This document shows, piece by piece, positions 45,450-52,709 of a stretch of 64,000 nucleotides of DNA. Source of the DNA: Secundilactobacillus collinoides DSM 20515 = JCM 1123 (GTDB taxonomy: Bacteria; Bacillota; Bacilli; Lactobacillales; Lactobacillaceae); contig NZ_AYYR01000023.1 of assembly GCF_001435975.1 (NCBI RefSeq), positions 46,606-110,605 on the forward strand, in the 5' to 3' direction. How positions within the stretch are numbered: the stretch's first letter is position 1; each line of letters starts with the position of its first letter. A program made the translations under genes and the position numbers. The notes below the pieces were generated by a model. The model had not been told where the DNA came from. It worked only from the letters and a program-made list of their open reading frames with translations, and ran no database searches.

Positions 45450-46442
45450 ATGAAAACTGTGGCTGTAAACGAAAACCGGGACCTCGTGGATGTAGAAATC
45501 GCACGTCCGACGCCCCGACCTCATGATGTGTTAGTGCAGATCAAGGCCATTTCCATTAACCCAATTGACATTAAACGGATTCACCGGATCACACCGGATG
45601 ACCCGCGGGTGTTGGGTTACGATGCACTAGGTGAAGTGGTAGCAACCGGCAGTGATGCGCACCAGTACCAGATCGGTGACGTGATCTTTTACGCCGGCGG
45701 GACTAACCGGAATGGGAGTTACGCGGATTACCAGCTGGTCGATGAGCGGCTGACGGCTTTGGCACCAACGAAAACGATGGTTGCTGAAGCAGCGGCGATG
45801 CCGTTGACTTGGTTGACTGCGTATGAGATTCTAGTGGATAAATTGGGGTATCAGCCAGCCCAAGGCGCGAACAAAAATGACACGATTCTGGTCATTAATG
45901 GGGCAGGCGGTGCTGGGTCCGTCCTGACGCAGTTTGCTAATTGGCTGGGATTGACGGTGATCGCCACAGCAAGCCCAAGGAACTTTGATTGGTTGCGCAC
46001 ACATGGCACAGTCGTCTGCATTGATTATCACGGGGACATCCAAGCACAACTCAATGATGCCGGTTACCAGAGTGTTGATGCCGTTGTTAACTTCTTTGAT
46101 ACTGCCGGGTATTTTGATATTGCCCGCGAGATTGTTCGGCCGTTTGGGCACCTCGTTAACGTGGCGCTGACACCTGAACCAATCGATATCATCAGGTTGC
46201 AGGCAAAATCGTTCAGTTTCGACTGGGAGCTGATGTTTACTAAATCCAGTTTAGGGTATGATATGGCGTCACAGGGCCAAGCGCTGGCACTCCTGAGTCG
46301 CCTGTTGGATAATGGTGATATCAAGACAACCCTCACAAAACGGGTTGTGGCGCCAATCAACGCAACAACGATAGGCCAGACACACGCCCTCTTAAAGGCC
46401 AACGCGGTCGTCGGCAAAATTGTGGTTGAAGTGCCAAAATAG
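45450..46442 (+). CDS. Zinc-type alcohol dehydrogenase-like protein / quinone oxidoreductase (MDR family)
   Basis: A 330-residue medium-chain reductase. The N-terminal GroES-like domain (1-120) includes INPIDIKRI and VLGYDALGEVVATG. The Rossmann domain carries the NADPH motif NGAGGAGSVLTQFA near residue 150. The Cys/His zinc ligands of true alcohol dehydrogenases are not seen, which fits the quinone-reductase (zeta-crystallin-like) branch. The ATG at 45450 follows GAAGGGAT; the upstream part of the frame passes through the hairpin. MerR follows 12 bases later. Confidence 0.88.
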   Translation: MKTVAVNENRDLVDVEIARPTPRPHDVLVQIKAISINPIDIKRIHRITPDDPRVLGYDALGEVVATGSDAHQYQIGDVIFYAGGTNRNGSYADYQLVDERLTALAPTKTMVAEAAAMPLTWLTAYEILVDKLGYQPAQGANKNDTILVINGAGGAGSVLTQFANWLGLTVIATASPRNFDWLRTHGTVVCIDYHGDIQAQLNDAGYQSVDAVVNFFDTAGYFDIAREIVRPFGHLVNVALTPEPIDIIRLQAKSFSFDWELMFTKSSLGYDMASQGQALALLSRLLDNGDIKTTLTKRVVAPINATTIGQTHALLKANAVVGKIVVEVPK

Positions 46443-46454
46443 GGAGGAATGACT

Positions 46455-46958
46455 ATGAGTTACAGTATCGGCCAAGTGGCCGGCACCTTGGGCGTCAGCA
46501 TTGATACGCTGCGCTACTATGATAAATCAGGGTTGCTGCCCTTCGTAAAACGCAGCGCCAATGGACGCCGACAGTTCACTGAAAACGATATCCACCTGAT
46601 GCGCACGATTATTTGCCTGAAAAATGCCGGCGTTTCGGTCAGCGACATCGCTAAGTTCATTCAGCTGCGACTGATGGGCGACAGCACGCTCAAACAGCGG
46701 TATCACCTTCTGGAAGACCACGAAGATGATTTAAAACGGCAGATCAATGACCTGCAGGAAACCTTGAGTTATCTGAAATTCAAGAAATGGTACTACGAAA
46801 CGGCGGTTGATGCGGGAACTGAAACGTTACACTTTGTGCCCGGATCAAACGAGGTTAAACCAGATCTAGATCAGGAATACATCGCGCATTTGAAGGATGA
46901 TGATCCGGAAGAGCTTCAACGATTCTTAAACGTTCGCGATTATCGGAATAAAAATTAA
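46455..46958 (+). CDS. MerR-family regulator inside the redox operon
   Basis: A 167-residue regulator. The N-terminal winged helix shows YSIGQVAGTLGVSIDTLRYYDKSGLLP and RRQFTENDIHLM, followed by a coiled-coil helix (HEDDLKRQINDLQETLSYLKF) and a short C-terminal tail with no cysteine cluster. The ATG at 46455 is seven bases from GGGAGG, and the in-frame ATG at 46449 is only one base from it. Being co-transcribed and having a palindromic 19-base-spacer promoter at the head of the operon implies autogenous activation by an organic or electrophilic ligand. Confidence 0.9.
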   Translation: MSYSIGQVAGTLGVSIDTLRYYDKSGLLPFVKRSANGRRQFTENDIHLMRTIICLKNAGVSVSDIAKFIQLRLMGDSTLKQRYHLLEDHEDDLKRQINDLQETLSYLKFKKWYYETAVDAGTETLHFVPGSNEVKPDLDQEYIAHLKDDDPEELQRFLNVRDYRNKN

Positions 46959-46971
46959 CGGAGGTGGTTGG

Positions 46972-47814
46972 ATGCAAACGCTCACGATTGGTAACACAAC
47001 GGTACCCATATTAGGCATGGGCACCTGGCGGCTCGGTGAAACACCGTCGCAGCGGCAAAATGAGATTGACGCATTGCGTTACGGCCTGGACCACGGGGTG
47101 ACGGTTCTCGACACAGCCGAAATTTATGGTGAAGGCGCTTCGGAGACCTTGGTCGGCGAAGCCATTGACCAATACGCACGCGACCAAGTCTATTTGGTGT
47201 CGAAATTTGCGCCGTGGCACGCCTCATCAACTGCGATTAAAACTGCGTTGGAAGGCAGTCTTAAACGATTAGGGGTCGACTATCTCGACCTGTATCTGTA
47301 CCATTGGCGCGGCGAAACGCCCTTGGCGGAAAGTTTTGCAACGCTGCAAGCACTCAAGCAAGAAGGGCTGATCCGCGCTTACGGTGTGTCCAACTTTAGT
47401 GCTGCAGATTTGGCGGAAACCGCTGCGGTACCAGGGGGCGAGGCCGTGGTTGCTGACGAATTGTACTATAATTTTGATAAACGCAGTCTGGAGTACAGTT
47501 TAAAACCAGATCTGATAAAAAAGGGTATTACAACGATTGGCTACTCACCATTTGGGTCAGGTGACGGCGGTCGGATCACCTTACCGCAATCGTTGGTTGA
47601 TTTAGCCCACGATAAGGGGCTTACCCCGCACCAGTTAATGCTTGCGTGGACCCTGCGCGACGGCGATGTGCTCAGTATTCCTAAAGCAAGTACCGTGGCG
47701 CATATGAAGGCCAACATGGTGGTGATTGGGACGACCTTTAGTCAAGATGAGCTGCGGTTGATCGATCAAACTTACCCGCGGCCTACTGCTGATTCACCCT
47801 TTGAAATGATGTAA
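46972..47814 (+). CDS. Aldo/keto reductase
   Basis: A 280-residue TIM-barrel NADPH reductase. The catalytic tetrad is visible: Asp in DTAEIYGEGASE (with Tyr), Lys in VSKFAPW, and His in LYLYHWRGETP. The motifs GVSNFS and PKAS close the cofactor site. The ATG follows ACGGAGGTGGTTGG. It lies 13 bases after the MerR gene and 28 before a second aldo/keto reductase; they belong to different subfamilies and are not recent duplicates (this one is of the YeaE-type layout, an inference). Confidence 0.93.
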   Translation: MQTLTIGNTTVPILGMGTWRLGETPSQRQNEIDALRYGLDHGVTVLDTAEIYGEGASETLVGEAIDQYARDQVYLVSKFAPWHASSTAIKTALEGSLKRLGVDYLDLYLYHWRGETPLAESFATLQALKQEGLIRAYGVSNFSAADLAETAAVPGGEAVVADELYYNFDKRSLEYSLKPDLIKKGITTIGYSPFGSGDGGRITLPQSLVDLAHDKGLTPHQLMLAWTLRDGDVLSIPKASTVAHMKANMVVIGTTFSQDELRLIDQTYPRPTADSPFEMM

Positions 47815-47842
47815 CCGGTTATGAATAAAGGAACGTGATGAG

Positions 47843-48691
47843 TTGGAAACAGTCACATTAAACGGCGGTGTTCAGGCCCCGCTGATTGGATTCGGCACCT
47901 TTCAAATTTGGGATGACAAGGCTGCTGAACAAGCGGTTACCTTGGCCTTAGCCATGGGATACCGCCACATTGATACGGCCGCGGGCTACTTCAACGAAGC
48001 CGCGGTCGGCCGGGCAATCCGCAACAGTGCAGTGCCCCGCGACCAGATAATGGTGACCACCAAGCTGTGGCCTACCGATGCCAGTTATGAAGGCGCGAAG
48101 CGGGCGGTACAGCGCAGTTTAACGAAGCTTGCCTATATCGACCTCTATTTGATTCACCAGCCGTTTGGCGATTACTATGGTGTGTGGCGGGCGTTGGTCG
48201 ACCTGCAGCAGCAGGGACTGGTCAGGTCGATCGGGGTCTCAAATTTCAATGGCAACCGGTTAGCGGATCTGTCGCTGTTTAGCGGGGTGACGCCGGCCGT
48301 TGATCAAATTCAATTGAATCCGTATCTGCAACAGCGGGTCACTCGAGACGAGGCAGAGCGGGACGGAACAGTGATCGCTGCCTGGAGCCCGCTGGCCCAG
48401 GGCAGTTCTGACCTGCTGCATGATCCACTATTGACGCGGATTGCCGAGACCCATGATGCCACGGTCGCACAGATTATTTTACGCTGGCAGACCCAGCAGG
48501 GCATCATGACCATTCCAAAGTCGACGCACCCGCAACGGATGCAGGAAAATTTAGCGTCACAGCAATTCACACTGTCCGCAGAAGACTTACAGGCAGTCGA
48601 TGGCCTAAATCAGCAGCCGGTCTCACGCGATACGTCAGGTGATTTACTCCGACGAGTGTTAGCCATTGATCCCGAAATTCCAAGACAGTAA
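47843..48691 (+). CDS. Aldo/keto reductase (2,5-diketo-D-gluconate reductase-like)
   Basis: A 282-residue aldo/keto reductase of the smaller type. It has LIGFGTFQIWDD, the Asp-Tyr motif HIDTAAGYFNEAAVG, TKLWP (Lys), LYLIHQPFGDYYG (His), IGVSNFN and IPKSTHPQRMQEN. The start is TTG at 47843 after AAAGGAACGTGATG, the only reasonable start before METVTLNGG. It is the last gene of the operon; a terminator lies immediately beyond its stop. It is a broad-specificity carbonyl reductase by family, substrate unknown. Confidence 0.93.
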   Translation: METVTLNGGVQAPLIGFGTFQIWDDKAAEQAVTLALAMGYRHIDTAAGYFNEAAVGRAIRNSAVPRDQIMVTTKLWPTDASYEGAKRAVQRSLTKLAYIDLYLIHQPFGDYYGVWRALVDLQQQGLVRSIGVSNFNGNRLADLSLFSGVTPAVDQIQLNPYLQQRVTRDEAERDGTVIAAWSPLAQGSSDLLHDPLLTRIAETHDATVAQIILRWQTQQGIMTIPKSTHPQRMQENLASQQFTLSAEDLQAVDGLNQQPVSRDTSGDLLRRVLAIDPEIPRQ

Positions 48692-48717
48692 AAGCGGTCA
48701 TCGTTGGCCGCTTTTTT
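48690..48717 (+). terminator. Terminator of the redox operon
   Basis: AAAAGCGGTC pairs with GGCCGCTTTT (with one wobble), followed by T. The hairpin begins at the last base of the stop codon. Confidence 0.88.
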
Positions 48718-48833
48718 GCGTTGACTGACTTGCTGACCCAGTCTCTGAGTCGCTACGGTAAGGGCGGGTTGTCAGCAGCGGGTGAACCGATTACAATTAA
48801 ACCTAATCATTCAACGAAGGAGGTCCCGTTTCT

Positions 48834-49385
48834 ATGTCAGAGACACCCACCGACGCGCGGTTTTTAAAAACCAAGCAGAAAATTATCACGGGTATGATTA
48901 CGCTATTGCAGCATAAATCGTTTGACGATGTAACTGTGAAGGATATCTGCGACGTCTCACATGTTAGCCGCAGCGCATTTTACCTGCATTACGAAGACAA
49001 GTATGACCTCGTGAATCAGTATCAACACGAACTCATGAAGAGCGGCTCCTTATTGATCACGTTTCAGAATCAATTAGCCCAAGATGATCTATTCGCCACA
49101 CTGCTGCAGTTATTAACAAACGAGGGCCAGCTGTTGGCCCTGTTAATCGGCAAAAATGGGGCTGCCGATATTCAAACCCAGATTAAACAAACGATGACTG
49201 AAGCTGCTAAGTCGTTTGTAATCGACCATTTCAAAATTCCGTACAGCAGCGCCAGTGAAAAACAATATCTTGCAGTGGCGCTCAGTAACGCTATTTTTGG
49301 GTTGATCCAAGAGTGGGTGGATGCTGGTCAAAAGGCGTCACCAGAAATGTTGAATCAAGTTGTTAAAAATCTATTTTTGTCGTGA
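48834..49385 (+). CDS. TetR/AcrR-family regulator
   Basis: A 183-residue regulator with the TetR helix-turn-helix: FDDVTVKDICDVSHVSRSAFYLHYEDKYDLV (residues about 30-60). The C-terminal part resembles the group with a DhaS-like TetR_C domain. The ATG follows GAAGGAGGTCCC. A downstream SDR gene starts 130 bases later with a palindrome in front of it, which is probably the TetR site. Confidence 0.88.
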   Translation: MSETPTDARFLKTKQKIITGMITLLQHKSFDDVTVKDICDVSHVSRSAFYLHYEDKYDLVNQYQHELMKSGSLLITFQNQLAQDDLFATLLQLLTNEGQLLALLIGKNGAADIQTQIKQTMTEAAKSFVIDHFKIPYSSASEKQYLAVALSNAIFGLIQEWVDAGQKASPEMLNQVVKNLFLS

Positions 49386-49451
49386 TTTAATGGTTGATTT
49401 GCGCCATGTGTCCAGTATCTGCGGTTAGGGATTGTCATTTTCCGTGAAGGA

Positions 49452-49502
49452 TTTATACTGTGGTTTGTAATTGATGGACACAATGTTCATTAACAGTATA
49501 AA
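49452..49502. promoter_or_regulatory. Nested inverted repeats upstream of the SDR at 49515
   Basis: The inner element ATGGACACAATGTTCAT (49474-49490) is an imperfect 17-base palindrome of TetR-operator size. An outer pair TTTATACTGT...ACAGTATAAA (49452-49461 and 49493-49502) encloses it. The TATAAA at 49497 may serve as the -10 of the SDR gene, placing the inner repeat in the promoter. Confidence 0.55.
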
Positions 49503-49514
49503 GGAGTGGTTAAT

Positions 49515-50324
49515 ATGACATTAAAAGGTAAGACAGCATTAGTGACCGGTGCAACCAGCGGAATCGGTGAAGCAATCGCACGGTTGTTTGCCAGCGAAGG
49601 CGCACAGGTGATCATTGGCGGAAGAAAGGACGAAATCGGGACGTCAATCGTGAAAGACATTCGGGATCAAGGTTTCGATGCCTCGTACGTTCATCTTGAA
49701 GTTACTGAACAGAACGACTGGAAAAAGGCGGTTCAGTTCGCTCAAGACACGTATGGTCAATTAAACATTCTAGTGAACAACGCCGGAACCAATGAAATTT
49801 GTGCCTACCCCAATATTGACCTGAAAGAATGGGAGAAGGTGATGGCCACGAACGTCACTGGACCAATGATGGGCATTGACCTTTGCGCGCCGCTGATGAA
49901 ACAGTCCGGTGGCGGGTCCATTGTTAACATTTCGTCACTTGGCGGCATGTACGGGACACCGTCAACAGCCTATTCAACTTCGAAATGGGCAATTCGCGGT
50001 CTGTCCGCCAACGCAGCGTTCTCATTTTCAGATTGGGGCATTCGCAGCAACGTGATTGCGCCAGGATTCATTGGTGGCACGAATATGACCAAGGCTATTC
50101 TGGAAAAGACTGGTGGCCAGGATGTCATGGGTAAGATGACACTGCTTGGCCGTTCTGGTAAAACCAATGAGTTAGCTCAGGCTGCTTTGTTCTTAGCGAG
50201 TGATGCATCGTCCTATATCACTGGGCTGGATATTCCGGTTGACGGTGGGCTGTATACTGCTGGGTATTATGGGACTATGAAGGCTAATATGAAGATGTTT
50301 ACGGGTGAAGAAAAAACGAAATAA
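49515..50324 (+). CDS. Short-chain dehydrogenase/reductase (3-oxoacyl-ACP reductase/glucose dehydrogenase-like)
   Basis: A 269-residue classical SDR with TGATSGIGEA (cofactor), NNAGTN, ISSLGGMYGTPSTAYSTSKWA (Ser-Tyr-Lys) and the C-terminal SSYITGLDIPVDGG motif typical of FabG-like enzymes. The ATG at 49515 is eight to nine bases after AAGGAG; the GTG at 49506 adjoins that site and is less likely. It stands alone between a TetR gene and a strong terminator. Substrate unknown; it is not in a fatty-acid cluster, so it is not called fabG. Confidence 0.9.
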   Translation: MTLKGKTALVTGATSGIGEAIARLFASEGAQVIIGGRKDEIGTSIVKDIRDQGFDASYVHLEVTEQNDWKKAVQFAQDTYGQLNILVNNAGTNEICAYPNIDLKEWEKVMATNVTGPMMGIDLCAPLMKQSGGGSIVNISSLGGMYGTPSTAYSTSKWAIRGLSANAAFSFSDWGIRSNVIAPGFIGGTNMTKAILEKTGGQDVMGKMTLLGRSGKTNELAQAALFLASDASSYITGLDIPVDGGLYTAGYYGTMKANMKMFTGEEKTK

Positions 50325-50331
50325 AGTTAAA

Positions 50332-50369
50332 AAAGAGCTTGGGAAAGGCACACCTTTCCCAAGCTCTTT
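50332..50369. terminator. Perfect terminator after the SDR
   Basis: AAAGAGCTTGGGAAAGG and its exact complement around a 4-base loop, between convergent SDR and LysR genes. Confidence 0.92.
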
Positions 50370-50439
50370 GACGTACAGAGAGCATTTACAATGTAGCTGA
50401 TTGTGTCTGACAGAAGCAGCCACGAAAAGGCATTAGCGA

Positions 50440-51315
50440 TCATGCCTTTTTATTTTGCTGACGTTCCCGCATTAATACTTCGTAAAACGCATCGACAACA
50501 GGCAGGTTAAGTGTATTTGCCTTGGCCATCAAATAAGTTGTTCGTGTAAACGCATGCTGGTTTAATTGCAGTGCCTGGTGGTAGCCGTCAAAATTGTGCA
50601 GCGCAATATCTGGCACGATTGCCCAGCCTAATCCGTGTCGGACAAATTCGACACAGGAGGTCAGATTATTCACGGTGATCGTTTGATGGGTTAAAACCGA
50701 TAATTGGTGTTCCGTTAACCAATCATTCATCTCATCTTGAAAATGATAATCAGTTTTTCGTTGAATGAAGGGGAGTTCCTGAAGCTTGTCAGCGTCAGAA
50801 GATTTTTGGCAGATTAAATTAATTGCTTCAGTTGAAATGGGAATCTTTCGGAGTGGGCCTTTAAATTCGCCTCGAATAATGCCGACATCGATAGCATCGT
50901 TTGCTAATAAGCGTTGATAGATGGTTCGACTATAATCAATTGTAATGTTGAGCCGCACTTTGGGGTACTGTTTTTGAAACGCAACTAACAAAGCTGGTAA
51001 TTCATATTGCGCATAATTAATGGAACATCCTAAATTGAGCGTTCCGCGAACCTCTAATTCATCAGTCGCCAAGGTTTCCTGCAAATCACTATTGAGTTTA
51101 TTGATTTCAATCGCGGTTTGCAGTGTTGCTTCACCAGCTGGTGTGAATTGAACCCCTTGATTCGTTCTGGAAACAAGCTTTGCGTGTAGCCGGCGTTCTA
51201 ATATCTGCAGTCGTTTGGACAGGGATGATTGATTGATGAACAATAATTCTGCCGCGTGCGTGATGCTGTGTGTTTTTTGAATGGCTAAAAGCATTTCAAT
51301 ATCTTTTTCGTCCAA
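50440..51315 (-). CDS. LysR-family transcriptional regulator
   Basis: A 291-residue LysR-type protein. The N-terminal winged helix (1-65) has LLAIQKTHSITHAAELLFINQSSLSKRLQILERRL, and the rest is a periplasmic-binding-protein-like effector domain. The ATG follows TAGGAGAGTGTC. It is divergent from citD with about 200 bases between, which is the classical LysR arrangement, so it most likely activates citDEF. Citrate clusters of lactic acid bacteria are more often controlled by CitI (SorC family) or CitO (GntR), so this is an unusual pairing. Confidence 0.9.
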   Translation of the reverse strand: MDEKDIEMLLAIQKTHSITHAAELLFINQSSLSKRLQILERRLHAKLVSRTNQGVQFTPAGEATLQTAIEINKLNSDLQETLATDELEVRGTLNLGCSINYAQYELPALLVAFQKQYPKVRLNITIDYSRTIYQRLLANDAIDVGIIRGEFKGPLRKIPISTEAINLICQKSSDADKLQELPFIQRKTDYHFQDEMNDWLTEHQLSVLTHQTITVNNLTSCVEFVRHGLGWAIVPDIALHNFDGYHQALQLNQHAFTRTTYLMAKANTLNLPVVDAFYEVLMRERQQNKKA

Positions 51316-51388
51316 GAAATGACACTCTCCTATTTGAGTCGTGATAATAAATGGCTTCGCCTGTATTATAACCTAATTAGGAATAATA

Positions 51389-51481
51389 ATGATGAGAATC
51401 GATAATTTGCCATTCTTTTTGGGCATGATGAGAATGCTTTATTTACCTTTTACCGTTTAACTTCATCAGGCTATGATGAAG
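51389..51481. promoter_or_regulatory. Repeat motifs in the LysR-citD intergenic region
   Basis: ATGATGAGAAT occurs at 51389-51399 and 51425-51435 (period 36). The first overlaps the inverted pair AGAAT-N12-ATTCT (51395-51416). CTTCATCA-GGCTA-TGATGAAG (51461-51481) is an 8-bp inverted repeat closer to citD. They are likely binding sites of the LysR protein or a hairpin in the citD leader. Confidence 0.5.
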
Positions 51482-51512
51482 CCGTAAACGAATAAATTCG
51501 GGAGGTAACGAC

Positions 51513-51806
51513 ATGAAAATAAAGACTCAAGCGGTCGCTGGGACCTTAGAATCCAGTGACGCGCAAGTCATGATTTTACCTAATTCGAGCGGGTTAAAAA
51601 TTACGCTGGACAGCAGTGTTTATGACCAGTATGGTAAGCATATTATTGCGTTAGCTGAACAAACGGCCAAGACATTACAGCTTGAGGATGCCACCGTGAA
51701 GATTGTGGATAAAGGCGCCTTAGACTGTACGATCAAAGCACGAATTGAAACCGCTTTTTATCGGGCAATAGACCAACAATCTGGGTTACCCTGGGAGGTG
51801 CTTTAG
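51513..51806 (+). CDS. citD: Citrate lyase acyl carrier protein (gamma subunit)
   Basis: A 97-residue small carrier subunit that bears the 2'-(5''-phosphoribosyl)-3'-dephospho-CoA arm of citrate lyase. The attachment Ser is in AGTLESSDAQVMI near residue 14, and the family segment GLDITLDSSV-type (GLKITLDSSV) follows. The C-terminus YRAIDQQSGLPWE is typical (family RAxGLPWE). The ATG follows GGGAGGTAACGAC. Its stop lies directly before citE (no gap). Confidence 0.93.
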   Translation: MKIKTQAVAGTLESSDAQVMILPNSSGLKITLDSSVYDQYGKHIIALAEQTAKTLQLEDATVKIVDKGALDCTIKARIETAFYRAIDQQSGLPWEVL

Positions 51807-52709
51807 ATGACAGTTATTAACCGGATACGGCGGTCCATGATTTTTTTGAATACGCAACGAGCCGCTTTAGTCAAAGATGCTTTCGTCTACAAACCTGACT
51901 GTGTCATTTTGGACTTAGAGGACGCAGTAGCCGCAGGTGAGAAAGATTCTGCTCGGATTCAGCTTTATCAAACACTAAAAAATGTGGATTATCAGGGCGT
52001 CGAAAGATGGGTTCGGGTCAATGCACTAGATTCAGATCTCATCAACGAAGATATCAGAGCAGCTGTTGCTGGCGGCATCGATGGTATTCGGTTGCCCAAA
52101 ACAGAGACGGCCGCGGAAATTCAGGCAGTTGCAAAGAAAATTGAAGCGGCTGAAAAAGAATTCGGGAAAAAGGTTGGTTCCACCATGATGATGGCGGCCA
52201 TAGAATCGCCATTGGGTATCATGAACGCCTATGAAATTGCGACTGCAGATAAGTCACGCATGATGGGTATCGCATTAAGTGCAGGTGATTTTACCAGAAC
52301 GATGCATGCCAAACGCACCGTTGCCGGCACCGAATTATTTGTTGCCCGCTCGCAGTTATTAATGGCTGCTCGGGCTGCTGGAATCATGGCATTTGATACC
52401 GTTTATACCGATACTGATAATGAACCTGGTTTCAAAAAAGAATTACAGCTGATCAAAGACATGGGCTTTGATGGAAAATCCTGCATTAACCCAAAGCAGA
52501 TTGGTGTCACGCATGAAGTCTTTAACCCGACTGTTCAAGAGATCGCGCATGCTGAACACATTTTAGAGGCTGTTCAAAATAGTAAGGATAACGGCGTTGG
52601 TGTGTTAACAGTGGATGGCAAAATGGTGGATATTGCATGGGTTGAAGGGTCGCAACGAACTCTGAAGCTTGCAAAGGCTGCCGGAATTTATAAGGGGGCA
52701 CTCGTATGA
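51807..52709 (+). CDS. citE: Citrate lyase beta subunit (citryl-ACP lyase), variant N-terminus
   Basis: Cleaves the citryl thioester to oxaloacetate and acetyl-thioester. The 300-residue TIM barrel has VILDLEDAVA near residue 35 (metal Asp/Glu), GGIDGIRLPKTE, AAIESPLGIMNAYEIA and ALSAGDFTRTMHAKR. The N-terminal loop that in many CitE proteins reads MxFVPGxN is here MIFLNTQR, so the usual Pro-Gly is missing; this may mark a subfamily or a shifted acyl specificity. The start directly abuts the citD stop, with GGGAGGTG in the citD end. It overlaps citF by four bases. Confidence 0.93.
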   Translation: MTVINRIRRSMIFLNTQRAALVKDAFVYKPDCVILDLEDAVAAGEKDSARIQLYQTLKNVDYQGVERWVRVNALDSDLINEDIRAAVAGGIDGIRLPKTETAAEIQAVAKKIEAAEKEFGKKVGSTMMMAAIESPLGIMNAYEIATADKSRMMGIALSAGDFTRTMHAKRTVAGTELFVARSQLLMAARAAGIMAFDTVYTDTDNEPGFKKELQLIKDMGFDGKSCINPKQIGVTHEVFNPTVQEIAHAEHILEAVQNSKDNGVGVLTVDGKMVDIAWVEGSQRTLKLAKAAGIYKGALV

